Of a stretch of 21,528 nt of DNA, positions 1-6,292 are shown one piece after another. The notes under the pieces were generated by a model that worked only from the letters and a program-made list of their open reading frames with translations, made no database searches and had not been told where the DNA came from. The stretch is from an uncultured Clostridia bacterium (GTDB lineage: Bacteria > Bacillota > Clostridia > TANB77 > CAG-508), in NCBI GenBank assembly GCA_934122125.1, contig CAKOVW010000022.1, forward strand, positions 1 through 21,528, given 5' to 3'. Position numbers and translations under genes: made by a program. The stretch's first letter is position 1. Each line of letters starts with the position of its first letter.

Positions 1-405
1 GCAGCAATGAAATTTGTAGAAGATAGTACACATAGTACAACAAATTCAACAACATGGGGAAATTATAAAGATAATGCTTGGACAATAGATAGACCAACAG
101 CGAGCTATACAACTAGCCCATCATCAGGAAGCTGGACAGCAATAACATCAAATAAAAGCAAAACAAATTCTGAGAGTATTTTGTTAACAACAGGAGCAAG
201 TGATAGCTTTAAAGCAAAAAATATATTTGACCTTGCTGGAAATGTATGGGAGTGGTCAATGGAAGCTGGCAATAGCACTAACCGAGTTAATAGAGGTGGC
301 GACTACAGCTACAGTGGATCTAACTATCCAGCTTCTGATCGTTACCGCAGCTATCCGACTAGCAGCAACGACTACTTTGGTTTCCGTCCAGCTTTATATT
401 TGTAG
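1..405 (+). CDS. FGE-sulfatase (SUMF1-like) domain protein, C-terminal part, probable DGR target
   Basis: The reading frame is open at the left edge, so this is only the last 134 residues; the first ATG at 7 is internal. Near the C-terminus the protein reads FDLAGNVWEWSME, then RVNRGGDYSYSGS, then FGFRPALYL at the stop. This order (AGNVWEW, RGG, GFRPAL) is the signature of the formylglycine-generating-enzyme/sulfatase-modifying fold, a C-type-lectin-like fold. In clostridia this fold is often not an enzyme but the display scaffold of DGR target proteins. The region before it (residues about 5-75) is rich in Ser, Thr and Asn, as in surface proteins. Codon use changes sharply near 298: AT-rich codons before, then AGC, TAC, GAC, CGT, CGC and CCG. 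The family call is firm; the ligand and any enzymatic role cannot be judged because the N-terminus is missing. Confidence 0.8.
   Translation, partial: AAMKFVEDSTHSTTNSTTWGNYKDNAWTIDRPTASYTTSPSSGSWTAITSNKSKTNSESILLTTGASDSFKAKNIFDLAGNVWEWSMEAGNSTNRVNRGGDYSYSGSNYPASDRYRSYPTSSNDYFGFRPALYL
298..393 (+). other. Probable DGR variable region (VR) at the 3' end of the FGE-like gene
   Basis: These 32 codons are 49/96 G+C, in a window where genes are strongly AT-rich. Many codons are AAC or AAT, or differ from AAC/AAT at positions that adenine mutagenesis would change: GAC, TAC, AGC, AGT, GAT, TAT, ACT. They sit between fixed codons for RGG at the start and FGFRPA at the end. Three CGN arginine codons occur here, whereas neighbouring genes use AGA. 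In DGRs, mutagenic reverse transcription from a template RNA rewrites adenine positions in a VR at the 3' end of a C-type-lectin-fold gene, and the VR ends in an invariant GC-rich patch. The pattern is seen directly; the DGR assignment is inference, because no reverse transcriptase or template repeat is inside the window. Confidence 0.6.
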
Positions 406-414
406 AACTGAACG

Positions 415-431
415 CTGGTTCGATGAACCAG
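415..431 (+). other. Short hairpin just after the putative VR
   Basis: CTGGTTC, loop GAT, GAACCAG: a perfect 7-bp stem starting 9 bases after the stop codon of the FGE-like gene. Short hairpins a few bases downstream of the VR are known to promote DGR retrohoming (the Bordetella phage BPP-1 case), so the position fits. It has no T-run and is not itself a terminator. Confidence 0.5.
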
Positions 432-455
432 ATAAAGTAAATTAAATATGATGGT

Positions 456-488
456 AGCACTAAGGTATTTAACACGTACTTTAGTGTT
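456..488 (+). other. Second hairpin downstream of the putative VR
   Basis: A 12-bp stem (456-467 with 477-488, two G-U pairs) encloses a 9-base loop. It lacks a T-run and is followed only 3 bases later by the terminator hairpin at 492. Together with 415-431 this gives three hairpins in tandem after one gene, more than simple termination needs. Confidence 0.4.
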
Positions 489-491
489 GTA

Positions 492-525
492 AAAAGCCGG
501 TATTCCACAAGGAATACCGGCTTTT
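492..525 (+). terminator. Rho-independent terminator of the FGE-like gene
   Basis: A perfect 15-bp inverted repeat (492-506 with 511-525), loop ACAA, with core GCCGGTATTCC and flanked by AAAA and TTTT. The A and T flanks could make it work in both directions. Confidence 0.85.
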
Positions 526-597
526 GAGTGAATTTAAGTTAAAAATAAATATAAGCGAGCTTGTCAAGAATAGTGTGTAAATTTTTTTAACATCCTT

Positions 598-632
598 AAT
601 TAGTAGTATGATTTTATACTACTAATTTTTTT
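598..632 (+). terminator. AT-rich hairpin with T-run, likely terminator
   Basis: A 12-bp stem (598-609 with 616-627), six-base loop GATTTT, continued by T residues to 632. It lies about 75 bases after the previous terminator with no gene between. It may be a back-up terminator, or may end a short unrecognised transcript. Confidence 0.55.
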
Positions 633-667
633 ATAGGTTTATTCCTAATTTAGGTAAAAAAGTATCA

Positions 668-711
668 GCAAATTATGTATTAGTAGGTTGAGCAGAATAT
701 ACATAATTTGC
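668..711 (+). promoter_or_regulatory. 13-bp inverted repeat in the leader of the SSB-like gene
   Basis: GCAAATTATGTAT at 668-680 is exactly matched by its complement at 699-711, with an 18-base loop. It ends 11 bases before the AAAGGG ribosome site (723-728). There is no T-run on the + strand. It could be a protein-binding palindrome or an RNA hairpin controlling the small gene; the other strand has a T-run further out, so a weak leftward terminator is also possible. Confidence 0.4.
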
Positions 712-735
712 AAAAATTTAATAAAGGGTAAAAGA

Positions 736-987
736 ATGAACCAAGTATTTATAATAGGCAAGCCAGTAACAGAAGTAAAATTTGATTTTATATTAAATTC
801 TAAACATGTTTCAATAAGCAGATTTAGAGTTACAACAATATGTAATAAACAAGAAATAGATGTAATAGCATATGATGAAATGGCAGATTATGCGTGTGCT
901 AATTTTAAAATTAACGATATTATTATGATAAATGGATATTTAGAAAATAATAACGTAGTTTTGGAAGAAATAAAGAAAGTGGATTAG
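736..987 (+). CDS. Small single-stranded-DNA-binding-like (OB-fold) protein
   Basis: An 83-residue protein starting MNQVFIIGKPVTEVKFDFIL. The start N-x-V-x-x-x-G-x-x, followed by a predicted beta strand (SISRFRVTTI), then IDVIAYDEMADYACANFKINDIIMINGYLEN, follows the order of an SSB OB-fold: strand 1, strand 2, and the G/D-x-I-x-I-x-G-Y-L strand near the end. It is shorter than true SSB (about 110-170 residues) and lacks the acidic C-terminal tail that recruits partners, so it is not the main replicative SSB. ATG 736 is chosen because AAAGGG lies 7 bases upstream; a longer in-frame TTG at 688 falls inside an inverted repeat and has no ribosome site. It stands alone, with a terminator before it and about 120 bases to the next gene. 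The fold is likely; the nucleic acid it binds, if any, is unknown. Confidence 0.6.
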   Translation: MNQVFIIGKPVTEVKFDFILNSKHVSISRFRVTTICNKQEIDVIAYDEMADYACANFKINDIIMINGYLENNNVVLEEIKKVD

Positions 988-1110
988 GAAAATTAAGATA
1001 TTGTTATAAAAGAATTATATAGTATATTAAGCAAATTAAATAAATTTCCATTAACCATTCCAATGCTAAATGTATAAAATATATAAAACATAGAGTGAGG
1101 AGTGATGAAG

Positions 1111-2070
1111 ATGCTTAAAACAATAGGAAATACACCTTTAATAAAAATAAAGTATGAGTACGAAAGTAAAGTAAATTATATATACACAAAGTTAGAAAGT
1201 TATAATTTAACAGGAAGTATAAAAGATAGAGCAGTATATTACATAATAACAAAAGCAAAAGAAAGCGGAGAATTAAAAGATTGGATGCCAATAATAGAGG
1301 CAACAAGTGGAAATACTGGAATTTCTTTAGCAGCACTAGGAAAATATTATCATCATCCAGTATATATTTTTATGCCAGATTGGGCAAGTAAAGAACGAGT
1401 GCAAATTATGCAAAGCTATGGTGCAAAAGTTATAACATTTTCTAAACAACAAGGAGGTTTTAGAAAGTGTATTCAAGAATCAAGGAGTTTAGCTAAAAAA
1501 ATGAATGGATTTCTAGCAAACCAATTTGCTAATATGGACAATGTTTTAGCACAATATGAAACAACAGGTCAAGAGATTTTAAATCAGGTTCCAGAAGATA
1601 TTACGGGATTTGTATCAGGAGTAGGAACAGGTGGAACTTTAATGGGAATAGGGAAAAAGTTAAGAAGAAGGTACCCAGAAATAACTGTAACCGCAATTGA
1701 ACCAGAAAGTATGCCATTAATTTCTAAAAATAGAATAATTAAACAGCATAAAATAGAGGGAATAGGTGATGATTTTATTCCAGCTTTATTAGATAAAAAT
1801 GAAATAGACAAAGTGATTTTAGTAAATGATGAAGATAGTATAAATATGTCAAGAAAATTAGCATCAGAATTAGGAATAGGAGTTGGAATTTCATCAGGTG
1901 CAAACTTTTTAGGAAGTGTGCTACTTCAAAAAAGCATAAAAGGACCAGTAGTAACAGTATTTGCGGATGATAATAAAAAATATTTAAGTACAGATTTAAG
2001 CAAACCAATAGATAATAATGAAAAATATATTTCAAACGAAATAAAATTACTGCAATATGAAGTGATATGA
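1111..2070 (+). CDS. Cysteine synthase family PLP-dependent enzyme
   Basis: A 319-residue fold-type II PLP enzyme of the CysK/cystathionine beta-synthase group, cytosolic, expected to catalyse a beta-replacement such as O-acetylserine plus sulfide to cysteine. Visible elements in order: IGNTPL at residues 5-10; TGSIKDR with PLP-binding Lys38; the substrate loop TSGNTG (66-70 for SGNTG); the phosphate-binding GTGGT loop (172-176); and SSGANFLGS near the C-terminus. The length is normal. ATG 1111 is preferred because AGGAG at 1098-1102 lies 8 bases upstream; the alternatives at 1102 and 1105 overlap or crowd that site. The lysine loop reads NLTGSIKDR rather than the common NPGGSVKDR, so the exact substrate may differ from CysK. 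The lysozyme gene begins 10 bases after the stop, so the two are probably co-transcribed. Confidence 0.8.
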   Translation: MLKTIGNTPLIKIKYEYESKVNYIYTKLESYNLTGSIKDRAVYYIITKAKESGELKDWMPIIEATSGNTGISLAALGKYYHHPVYIFMPDWASKERVQIMQSYGAKVITFSKQQGGFRKCIQESRSLAKKMNGFLANQFANMDNVLAQYETTGQEILNQVPEDITGFVSGVGTGGTLMGIGKKLRRRYPEITVTAIEPESMPLISKNRIIKQHKIEGIGDDFIPALLDKNEIDKVILVNDEDSINMSRKLASELGIGVGISSGANFLGSVLLQKSIKGPVVTVFADDNKKYLSTDLSKPIDNNEKYISNEIKLLQYEVI

Positions 2071-2080
2071 GGTGGATAAT

Positions 2081-3298
2081 ATGAAAAAATTATTAAAATT
2101 ATTATCTATTATAATAATGCTAACAGTTGCAACAATATACACAATGCCAACAAAAGTGTTGGCATTTGGACCATCAAGTGAAGAAATATATAATGGAATT
2201 GATGTAAGTGAATTTCAAAGAAATATTGATTTTGAAAAGGTAAAAAAAGATGGAATAGAAGTTGTATATATTAGATCAAGTGAAGGAACAAATTACATAG
2301 ATGCTAAGTTTGAGCAAAATTATAAAAGAGCCAGAGAAGCAGGACTAAAAATTGGATTTTATCATTATGTAGATGCAAGAAGTGTTAGTCAAGCAGAAAA
2401 AGAAGCACAATTTTTTGCATCAGTAATATCTGGGAAAATAGCTGACTGCAGATTAGCTATGGATTTTGAAAGTTTTGGTAATCTAAGTAAAAGAGAAATA
2501 AACACAATAGGCTTAGCTTTTATGAAAAAACTAGAAGAACTAACTAAAAAAGAAGTTGTGTTATATAGTAATGCATATACAGCAAGTCGTATTTGGGAAG
2601 GAGAAGTAACAAATTATCCTTTATGGATTGCACAATACGAGGTAAACGAACCAGAAAATAGTGGAACATGGAAAAGCTGGGCGGGGTGGCAATATACAGA
2701 TGTAGGCAGAGTAAGTGGAATTTCAAATAATGTAGACAGAGATAAATTTACTAAAGAAATATTTATGTCAGAAGGTACTCAAATTCCAGACACAGAAAAG
2801 CCAAAACCAGATGAAGATGATAACAAAACAACAACTAAAAAAATAAAAATAAAATGGGGAGATACTTTATCTCAATTAGCAATAAAGTACAATACAACAG
2901 TAGCAGAACTTGTAAGATTAAACAATATTCAAAATCCAAATTTGATATATGCAGGAAATTATTTAATAGTACCTGTTAAAGGAGAAAATACAAGTAATAC
3001 AACAATTTATACCGTTAAAAGTGGAGATACATTATCTGAAATAGCTCAAATGTTTAATACAACGGTTAGTCAAATTGCACAAGAAAATAATATACAAAAT
3101 GTAAACCTAATTTATCCTGGTCAAAGATTAGCTATAAACAGTAACTGCAAACATGACTGTGGACATAGATTATATACAGTAAAAAGAGGAGATACATTGT
3201 GGTCAATCGCAAGGAGATACAACACAAGCATAGCCAATATAGTAAGGCTAAACCGTATACAAAATGCAAATTTAATATACCCACGGTCAAATATTTAG
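2081..3298 (+). CDS. Secreted GH25 lysozyme with three LysM repeats (last one frameshifted)
   Basis: A 405-residue exported peptidoglycan hydrolase. Residues 1-28 form a signal peptide (KK, hydrophobic core, VLA cleavage site). The GH25 domain spans about 36-235, with IDVSEF (Asp41) and the acidic pair of MDFES (Asp128, Glu130), the muramidase catalytic signature, plus WIAQY and GWQYTD. A Pro/Glu/Lys/Asp linker follows, then LysM repeats near 254-299, 308-351 and 363-405, each with a GDTL core (Asp261, 316, 371). ATG 2081 has GAGGTGG 5 bases upstream. The third LysM ends abruptly as NLIYPRSNI. Removing C3284 would restore NLIYPGQIFRI with a stop at 3303-3305, matching the end of repeat 2 (NLIYPGQRLAI). 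Catalysis should be unaffected; only the last LysM strand is lost. Confidence 0.9.
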   Translation: MKKLLKLLSIIIMLTVATIYTMPTKVLAFGPSSEEIYNGIDVSEFQRNIDFEKVKKDGIEVVYIRSSEGTNYIDAKFEQNYKRAREAGLKIGFYHYVDARSVSQAEKEAQFFASVISGKIADCRLAMDFESFGNLSKREINTIGLAFMKKLEELTKKEVVLYSNAYTASRIWEGEVTNYPLWIAQYEVNEPENSGTWKSWAGWQYTDVGRVSGISNNVDRDKFTKEIFMSEGTQIPDTEKPKPDEDDNKTTTKKIKIKWGDTLSQLAIKYNTTVAELVRLNNIQNPNLIYAGNYLIVPVKGENTSNTTIYTVKSGDTLSEIAQMFNTTVSQIAQENNIQNVNLIYPGQRLAINSNCKHDCGHRLYTVKRGDTLWSIARRYNTSIANIVRLNRIQNANLIYPRSNI

Positions 3299-3318
3299 AA
3301 TCTAAGGAGGTAACTTAG

Positions 3319-3498
3319 ATGGAATGCTGTGAATTAGTAACATTGGTATCTACACTTGCATGTGTAATTGCACAAGATAAAACATCAGATGAACTTGCAC
3401 TATTAGCATCAGTATTCAATCAGTTAGGGGACTCGCTAGCAACAATAGCAGCATGCAAAATAAAGTGTAACGATACAAATGAAGTAATAATAAAATAA
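3319..3498 (+). CDS. Small Cys-containing protein, DUF6774-like
   Basis: A 59-residue protein, MECCELVTLVSTLACVIAQD followed by KTSDELALLASVFNQLGDSLATIAACKIKC. It has an excellent ribosome site, TAAGGAGG at 3303-3310, 8 bases before ATG 3319. It starts 20 bases after the lysozyme stop, and the repaired lysozyme stop would overlap this ribosome site, so it is very probably co-transcribed. The pattern of an N-terminal Cys pair, two short hydrophobic helices with S/T-L-A-C and E-L-x-x-L-A-x-x-F-x-Q-L-G-D-x-L, and a C-terminal C-x3-C resembles the small clostridial DUF6774 proteins. This family match is from memory. No function is known; it has no signal peptide. Five cysteines in 59 residues suggest a metal or redox site, but that is inference. 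Confidence 0.65.
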   Translation: MECCELVTLVSTLACVIAQDKTSDELALLASVFNQLGDSLATIAACKIKCNDTNEVIIK

Positions 3499-3565
3499 AT
3501 TCAATCACTAAATTATGTATACCTTCATAAGATGTATTATGATAAATTTGAATTAGGAGGTACTT

Positions 3566-4309
3566 ATGAAGGAAGTATTGAAACTAAAGAATGTAAACAA
3601 GAAGTACCAAGCGAAAAATGGTGAAGTAGAGGCTTTATCTAATATTTCATTTAGTGTAAATGAGGGAGAATTTGTTAGCATAATTGGACCAAGTGGATGT
3701 GGAAAATCTACACTACTTTCAATAATAGCTGGTCTAGAACCAAAGACTTCAGGAGATATACAAATTGATGGTGGTCTTGGATATATGCTACAAAAGGATA
3801 GTCTTTTAGAATGGAGAAATATTTATGATAATATTACATTTGGCTTAGAAATAAGAAGAAAAAAGACAAAAGAAAATGAGGCTTATGTAATAGAATTACT
3901 TAAAAAATATGGCTTATATGAATTTAAAGACAAATACCCAAATCAACTATCTGGAGGAATGAGGCAAAGAGCAGCACTGATAAGAACTTTAGCTATTAAG
4001 CCTAAAATCTTATTATTAGATGAAGCATTTTCAGCGCTAGACTATCAAACTAGAATTATGGTTACAAATGATATTTTTCAAATATTAAAAAATGAAAATA
4101 TTACAGCTATTATAGTAACACATGATATATCAGAGGCAATTAGTATGAGTGATAGAATAGTAGTATTAACCAAAAGGCCAGCAACAGTAAAAAACATTCA
4201 TACTATTGATTTTGAAATGGAAAATAGAAATCCAATCAACTGTCGTGAGAGCCCTAAATTTAGTAAGTACTTTGATGCTATATGGAAGGAGCTTGATGTA
4301 CATGTATGA
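3566..4309 (+). CDS. ABC transporter ATP-binding protein (nitrate/sulfonate/thiamine-precursor class)
   Basis: A 247-residue cytoplasmic ATPase that powers import by the adjacent permease. All motifs are present: Walker A GPSGCGKST (41-49), the Q-loop in MLQKDSLLEW, the signature LSGGMRQ (128-134), Walker B ending in Asp152-Glu153, the D-loop SALD, and His186 in THDISEA. The LLEWRNI segment and THDISEAISMSDRIVVLTKRP are typical of the SsuB/TauB/ThiZ branch. TAGGAGG precedes ATG 3566. The stop overlaps the start of the permease gene by 8 bases, so translation is probably coupled. The residue pattern does not tell which substrate is carried; no TPP or other metabolite riboswitch is visible in the 67-base upstream gap. 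Confidence 0.9.
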   Translation: MKEVLKLKNVNKKYQAKNGEVEALSNISFSVNEGEFVSIIGPSGCGKSTLLSIIAGLEPKTSGDIQIDGGLGYMLQKDSLLEWRNIYDNITFGLEIRRKKTKENEAYVIELLKKYGLYEFKDKYPNQLSGGMRQRAALIRTLAIKPKILLLDEAFSALDYQTRIMVTNDIFQILKNENITAIIVTHDISEAISMSDRIVVLTKRPATVKNIHTIDFEMENRNPINCRESPKFSKYFDAIWKELDVHV

Positions 4310-5115
4310 TAAAAATATGTCTGAGGACAGAAAAAAATACTTAAGAAAAATAAGAAAAAACAAAATATCTGTTATTTTAACTCAATTACTTATCCTAATT
4401 ATATTTATAATAGGGTGGGAATTACTTGCTAATAAAGGAATAATAGATAGTTTTATTACAAGTCAACCTTCAAGAATATTAAATACCTTTTTAAATTTAT
4501 CAGCTAATGGGCTGCTAACACACTTAGGAGTAACACTTACAGAAACACTAATAGGATTTATTTCAGGGGTTATACTAGGTGTATTTATAGCAATTTTGCT
4601 ATGGTGGTCGCCATTTTTTTCGAAGGTATCAGAACCATATTTAGTTGTATTAAACAGTTTGCCCAAAGTAGCTTTGCGGACCAGTTATAATCATCTGGGT
4701 AGGTGCAGGAATGGGAGCAATTATAACAATGGGCCTTGCCATTTCATTAATTGTAACTATATTAGAAATTCTAAATGGATTTTTAAATACAGACAAAGAA
4801 TTAATAAAAATGGCACAAACATTTAATGCAAGTAAATTTCAAATATTAACAAAAATAGTAATACCTGCAAACATATCCACATTTTTCAACTCATTAAAGG
4901 TAAATATAGGTCTATCTTTAGTAGGTGTGATAACAGGAGAATTCTTGGTATCAAAAGCAGGCCTAGGTTATCTAATTGTATATGGTGGTCAGGTATTCCA
5001 ACTAGACTTAGTAATGACAGGAGTAATTATTCTTGCAATAGTTGCTGCAATTATTTATGAAGCAATAGTACTTTCAGAAAAAATTGTTATGAAAAAAATG
5101 TCTAAAAGAACTTAA
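4302..5115 (+). pseudogene. ABC transporter permease, interrupted by a one-base frameshift
   Basis: Two frames together give one complete SsuC/TauC-type permease. The first frame starts at ATG 4302 (AAGGAG 10 bases upstream, inside the ATPase gene) and reads to SLPKVAL. The second continues as GPVIIIWVGAGMGAIITMG to the stop at 5113-5115. Removing C4677 (GCTTTGCGGACC to GCTTTGGGACC) joins them into about 270 residues, the normal family length. The joined protein has an N-terminal membrane helix (IILTQ-like region, residues about 20-40), further helices, and the cytoplasmic EAA-type loop in the region of KMAQTFNASKFQILTKIVIPA, which contacts the ATPase. As written, the first frame runs out of family sequence after L and stops at 4826. 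Either a real inactivating mutation or a sequence/assembly error; the rest shows no decay, which favours error or a very recent event. Confidence 0.85.
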
Positions 5116-5132
5116 AAATAACAGATAAAAAT

Positions 5133-5213
5133 GTTACTTATAGGAGAAAAGTATTATAAGTAACACGAAATATTAAATAACATGCCAAAATACTTGAAAT
5201 CTCCTTTGGCATG
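5133..5213 (+). promoter_or_regulatory. Two tandem hairpins with complementary loops before the binding-protein gene
   Basis: Hairpin A is a perfect 10-bp stem (5133-5142 with 5155-5164) and hairpin B a perfect 9-bp stem (5181-5189 with 5205-5213). Loop A is GGAGAAAAGTAT and loop B is ATACTTGAAATCTCC. GGAGA (5143-5147) can pair with TCTCC (5200-5204), and AAGTAT (5149-5154) with ATACTT (5190-5195), eleven loop-loop pairs in all. Neither hairpin has a T-run. The element ends 10 bases before the AAAGGA ribosome site of the binding-protein gene. A role in differential expression or mRNA stability within the operon is likely but unproven. Confidence 0.45.
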
Positions 5214-5229
5214 AATAGATTAGAAAGGA

Positions 5230-6258
5230 ATGAAAAACTTGAAAAAGTATTTGATTATTGTATTAGTTATTGTAATAGTAGCAGCTGGAATAGCTACTTA
5301 TATACTACTTAACAGAAATACAGAAACAGCAGGACTACAAAAAATTAGAGTAAATGAAGTAACGCGTTCTGTATTTTATGCACCACAATATGTGGCAATT
5401 TCAAAAGGTTATTTTGCAGAAGAAGGCTTGGAAATAGAACTAACAACAGGTCAAGGGGCTGATAAAGTAATGACCGCAGTTCTAGCAAACCAAAGCGACA
5501 TAGGATTTGCAGGACCAGAGGCTTCAATATATGTATATAATGAAGGAAAAGAGGACTATACACAAGTATTTGCGCAAATGACTCAAAAGGATGGCTCATT
5601 TTTAGTTAGCAAAGAAAAAACAGATAATTTTAGTTGGCAAGATTTAAAAGGAAAAACTGTTATTCCTGGTAGAAAAGGTGGAGTACCATACATGACTTTT
5701 GAATATGTGCTTAAACAAAATGGTCTAGATCCTAAAAAAGATTTAGTATTAGATGATAGTATTAAATTCGACTTAATGGCAGGAGCTTTTGCAGGTGGAA
5801 ATGCAGAATATGTAACATTATTTGAACCAACTGCTTCAGCAACAGAGAAAGCAGGTAAAGGATATATTGTTGCATCTGTTGGAGAAGCTTCAGGAGAAAT
5901 TCCATATACAGCATATTTTGCTAAGAAAAGTTATATTGAAAAAAATCCTAATATAATTCAAGGATTTACAAATGCAATATACAAAGGAGAACAATGGGTA
6001 AAATCACATAGTGCTAAAGAAATAGCAGAAGCAATAGTAGACTTTTTCCCAGATACTGATTTAAGTATGTTAGAAGCAGCATTACAAAGCTATATAGATA
6101 TTGATGCTTGGAGAGATAATCCAGTATTAAAACAAGAATCATTTGCATTACTTCAAAAGGTTATGAAAGAAGCAGGAGAACTTGAAAAAGAAGCTGACTA
6201 CAGAAAAGTAGTAAACAACAGCTTTGCAGAAAAAGCTATTCAAAAGTTAGGTAAATAA
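5230..6258 (+). CDS. ABC transporter substrate-binding protein (NMT1/THI5-SsuA-like)
   Basis: A 342-residue extracytoplasmic binding protein for the preceding ATPase and permease. An N-terminal hydrophobic helix (about 7-27) is followed by the periplasmic-binding type 2 fold: RVNEVTRSVFYAPQYVAISKGYFAEEGLEIEL, then DKVMTAVLANQSDIGFAGPEASIYVY, LKGKTVIPGRKGG, and VTLFEPTA. The xPxYVAxxKGYFxxEGLxVEL stretch is the NMT1/SsuA hallmark. There is no cysteine after the helix, so no lipobox; the protein is probably anchored by its helix instead of lipid, unusual for a Gram-positive binding protein. ATG 5230 lies right against AAAGGA; an in-frame TTG at 5239 would have better spacing and gives a start of (M)KKYLIIVLV, so the true start may be 9 bases later. 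Substrate unknown; candidates in this family are pyrimidine thiamine precursors, sulfonates and related small compounds. Confidence 0.85.
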   Translation: MKNLKKYLIIVLVIVIVAAGIATYILLNRNTETAGLQKIRVNEVTRSVFYAPQYVAISKGYFAEEGLEIELTTGQGADKVMTAVLANQSDIGFAGPEASIYVYNEGKEDYTQVFAQMTQKDGSFLVSKEKTDNFSWQDLKGKTVIPGRKGGVPYMTFEYVLKQNGLDPKKDLVLDDSIKFDLMAGAFAGGNAEYVTLFEPTASATEKAGKGYIVASVGEASGEIPYTAYFAKKSYIEKNPNIIQGFTNAIYKGEQWVKSHSAKEIAEAIVDFFPDTDLSMLEAALQSYIDIDAWRDNPVLKQESFALLQKVMKEAGELEKEADYRKVVNNSFAEKAIQKLGK

Positions 6259-6262
6259 ATTT

Positions 6263-6292
6263 GAGGCGGAGAATAAAAAACTCCGTCTTTTA
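6263..6292 (+). terminator. Terminator after the ABC importer operon
   Basis: AGGCGGAG (6264-6271) pairs with CTCCGTCT (6281-6288, one G-U), loop of nine A-rich bases, followed by TTTATTATTCTTTT. It begins 5 bases after the stop of the binding-protein gene and abuts the stop of the convergent tetR gene, whose own 3' end it may also serve. Confidence 0.75.

Noticed and set aside
415..431. GGTTCGATGAACC resembles a tRNA T-loop arm
   Set aside because: No acceptor, anticodon or D arm around it; it is simply a 7-bp hairpin.
200..445. Second-frame ORF overlapping the FGE-like gene
   Set aside because: It is a shadow of the FGE frame with no ribosome site and no family pattern.
988..1110. T-box or sulfur riboswitch before the cysteine-synthase-type gene
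   Set aside because: The gap is only about 120 bases and shows no T-box bulge sequence, SAM core or terminator.
3499..3565. TPP riboswitch before the NMT1-type importer
   Set aside because: 67 bases are too few and no TPP core motif is present, so a thiamine-precursor role stays unproven.
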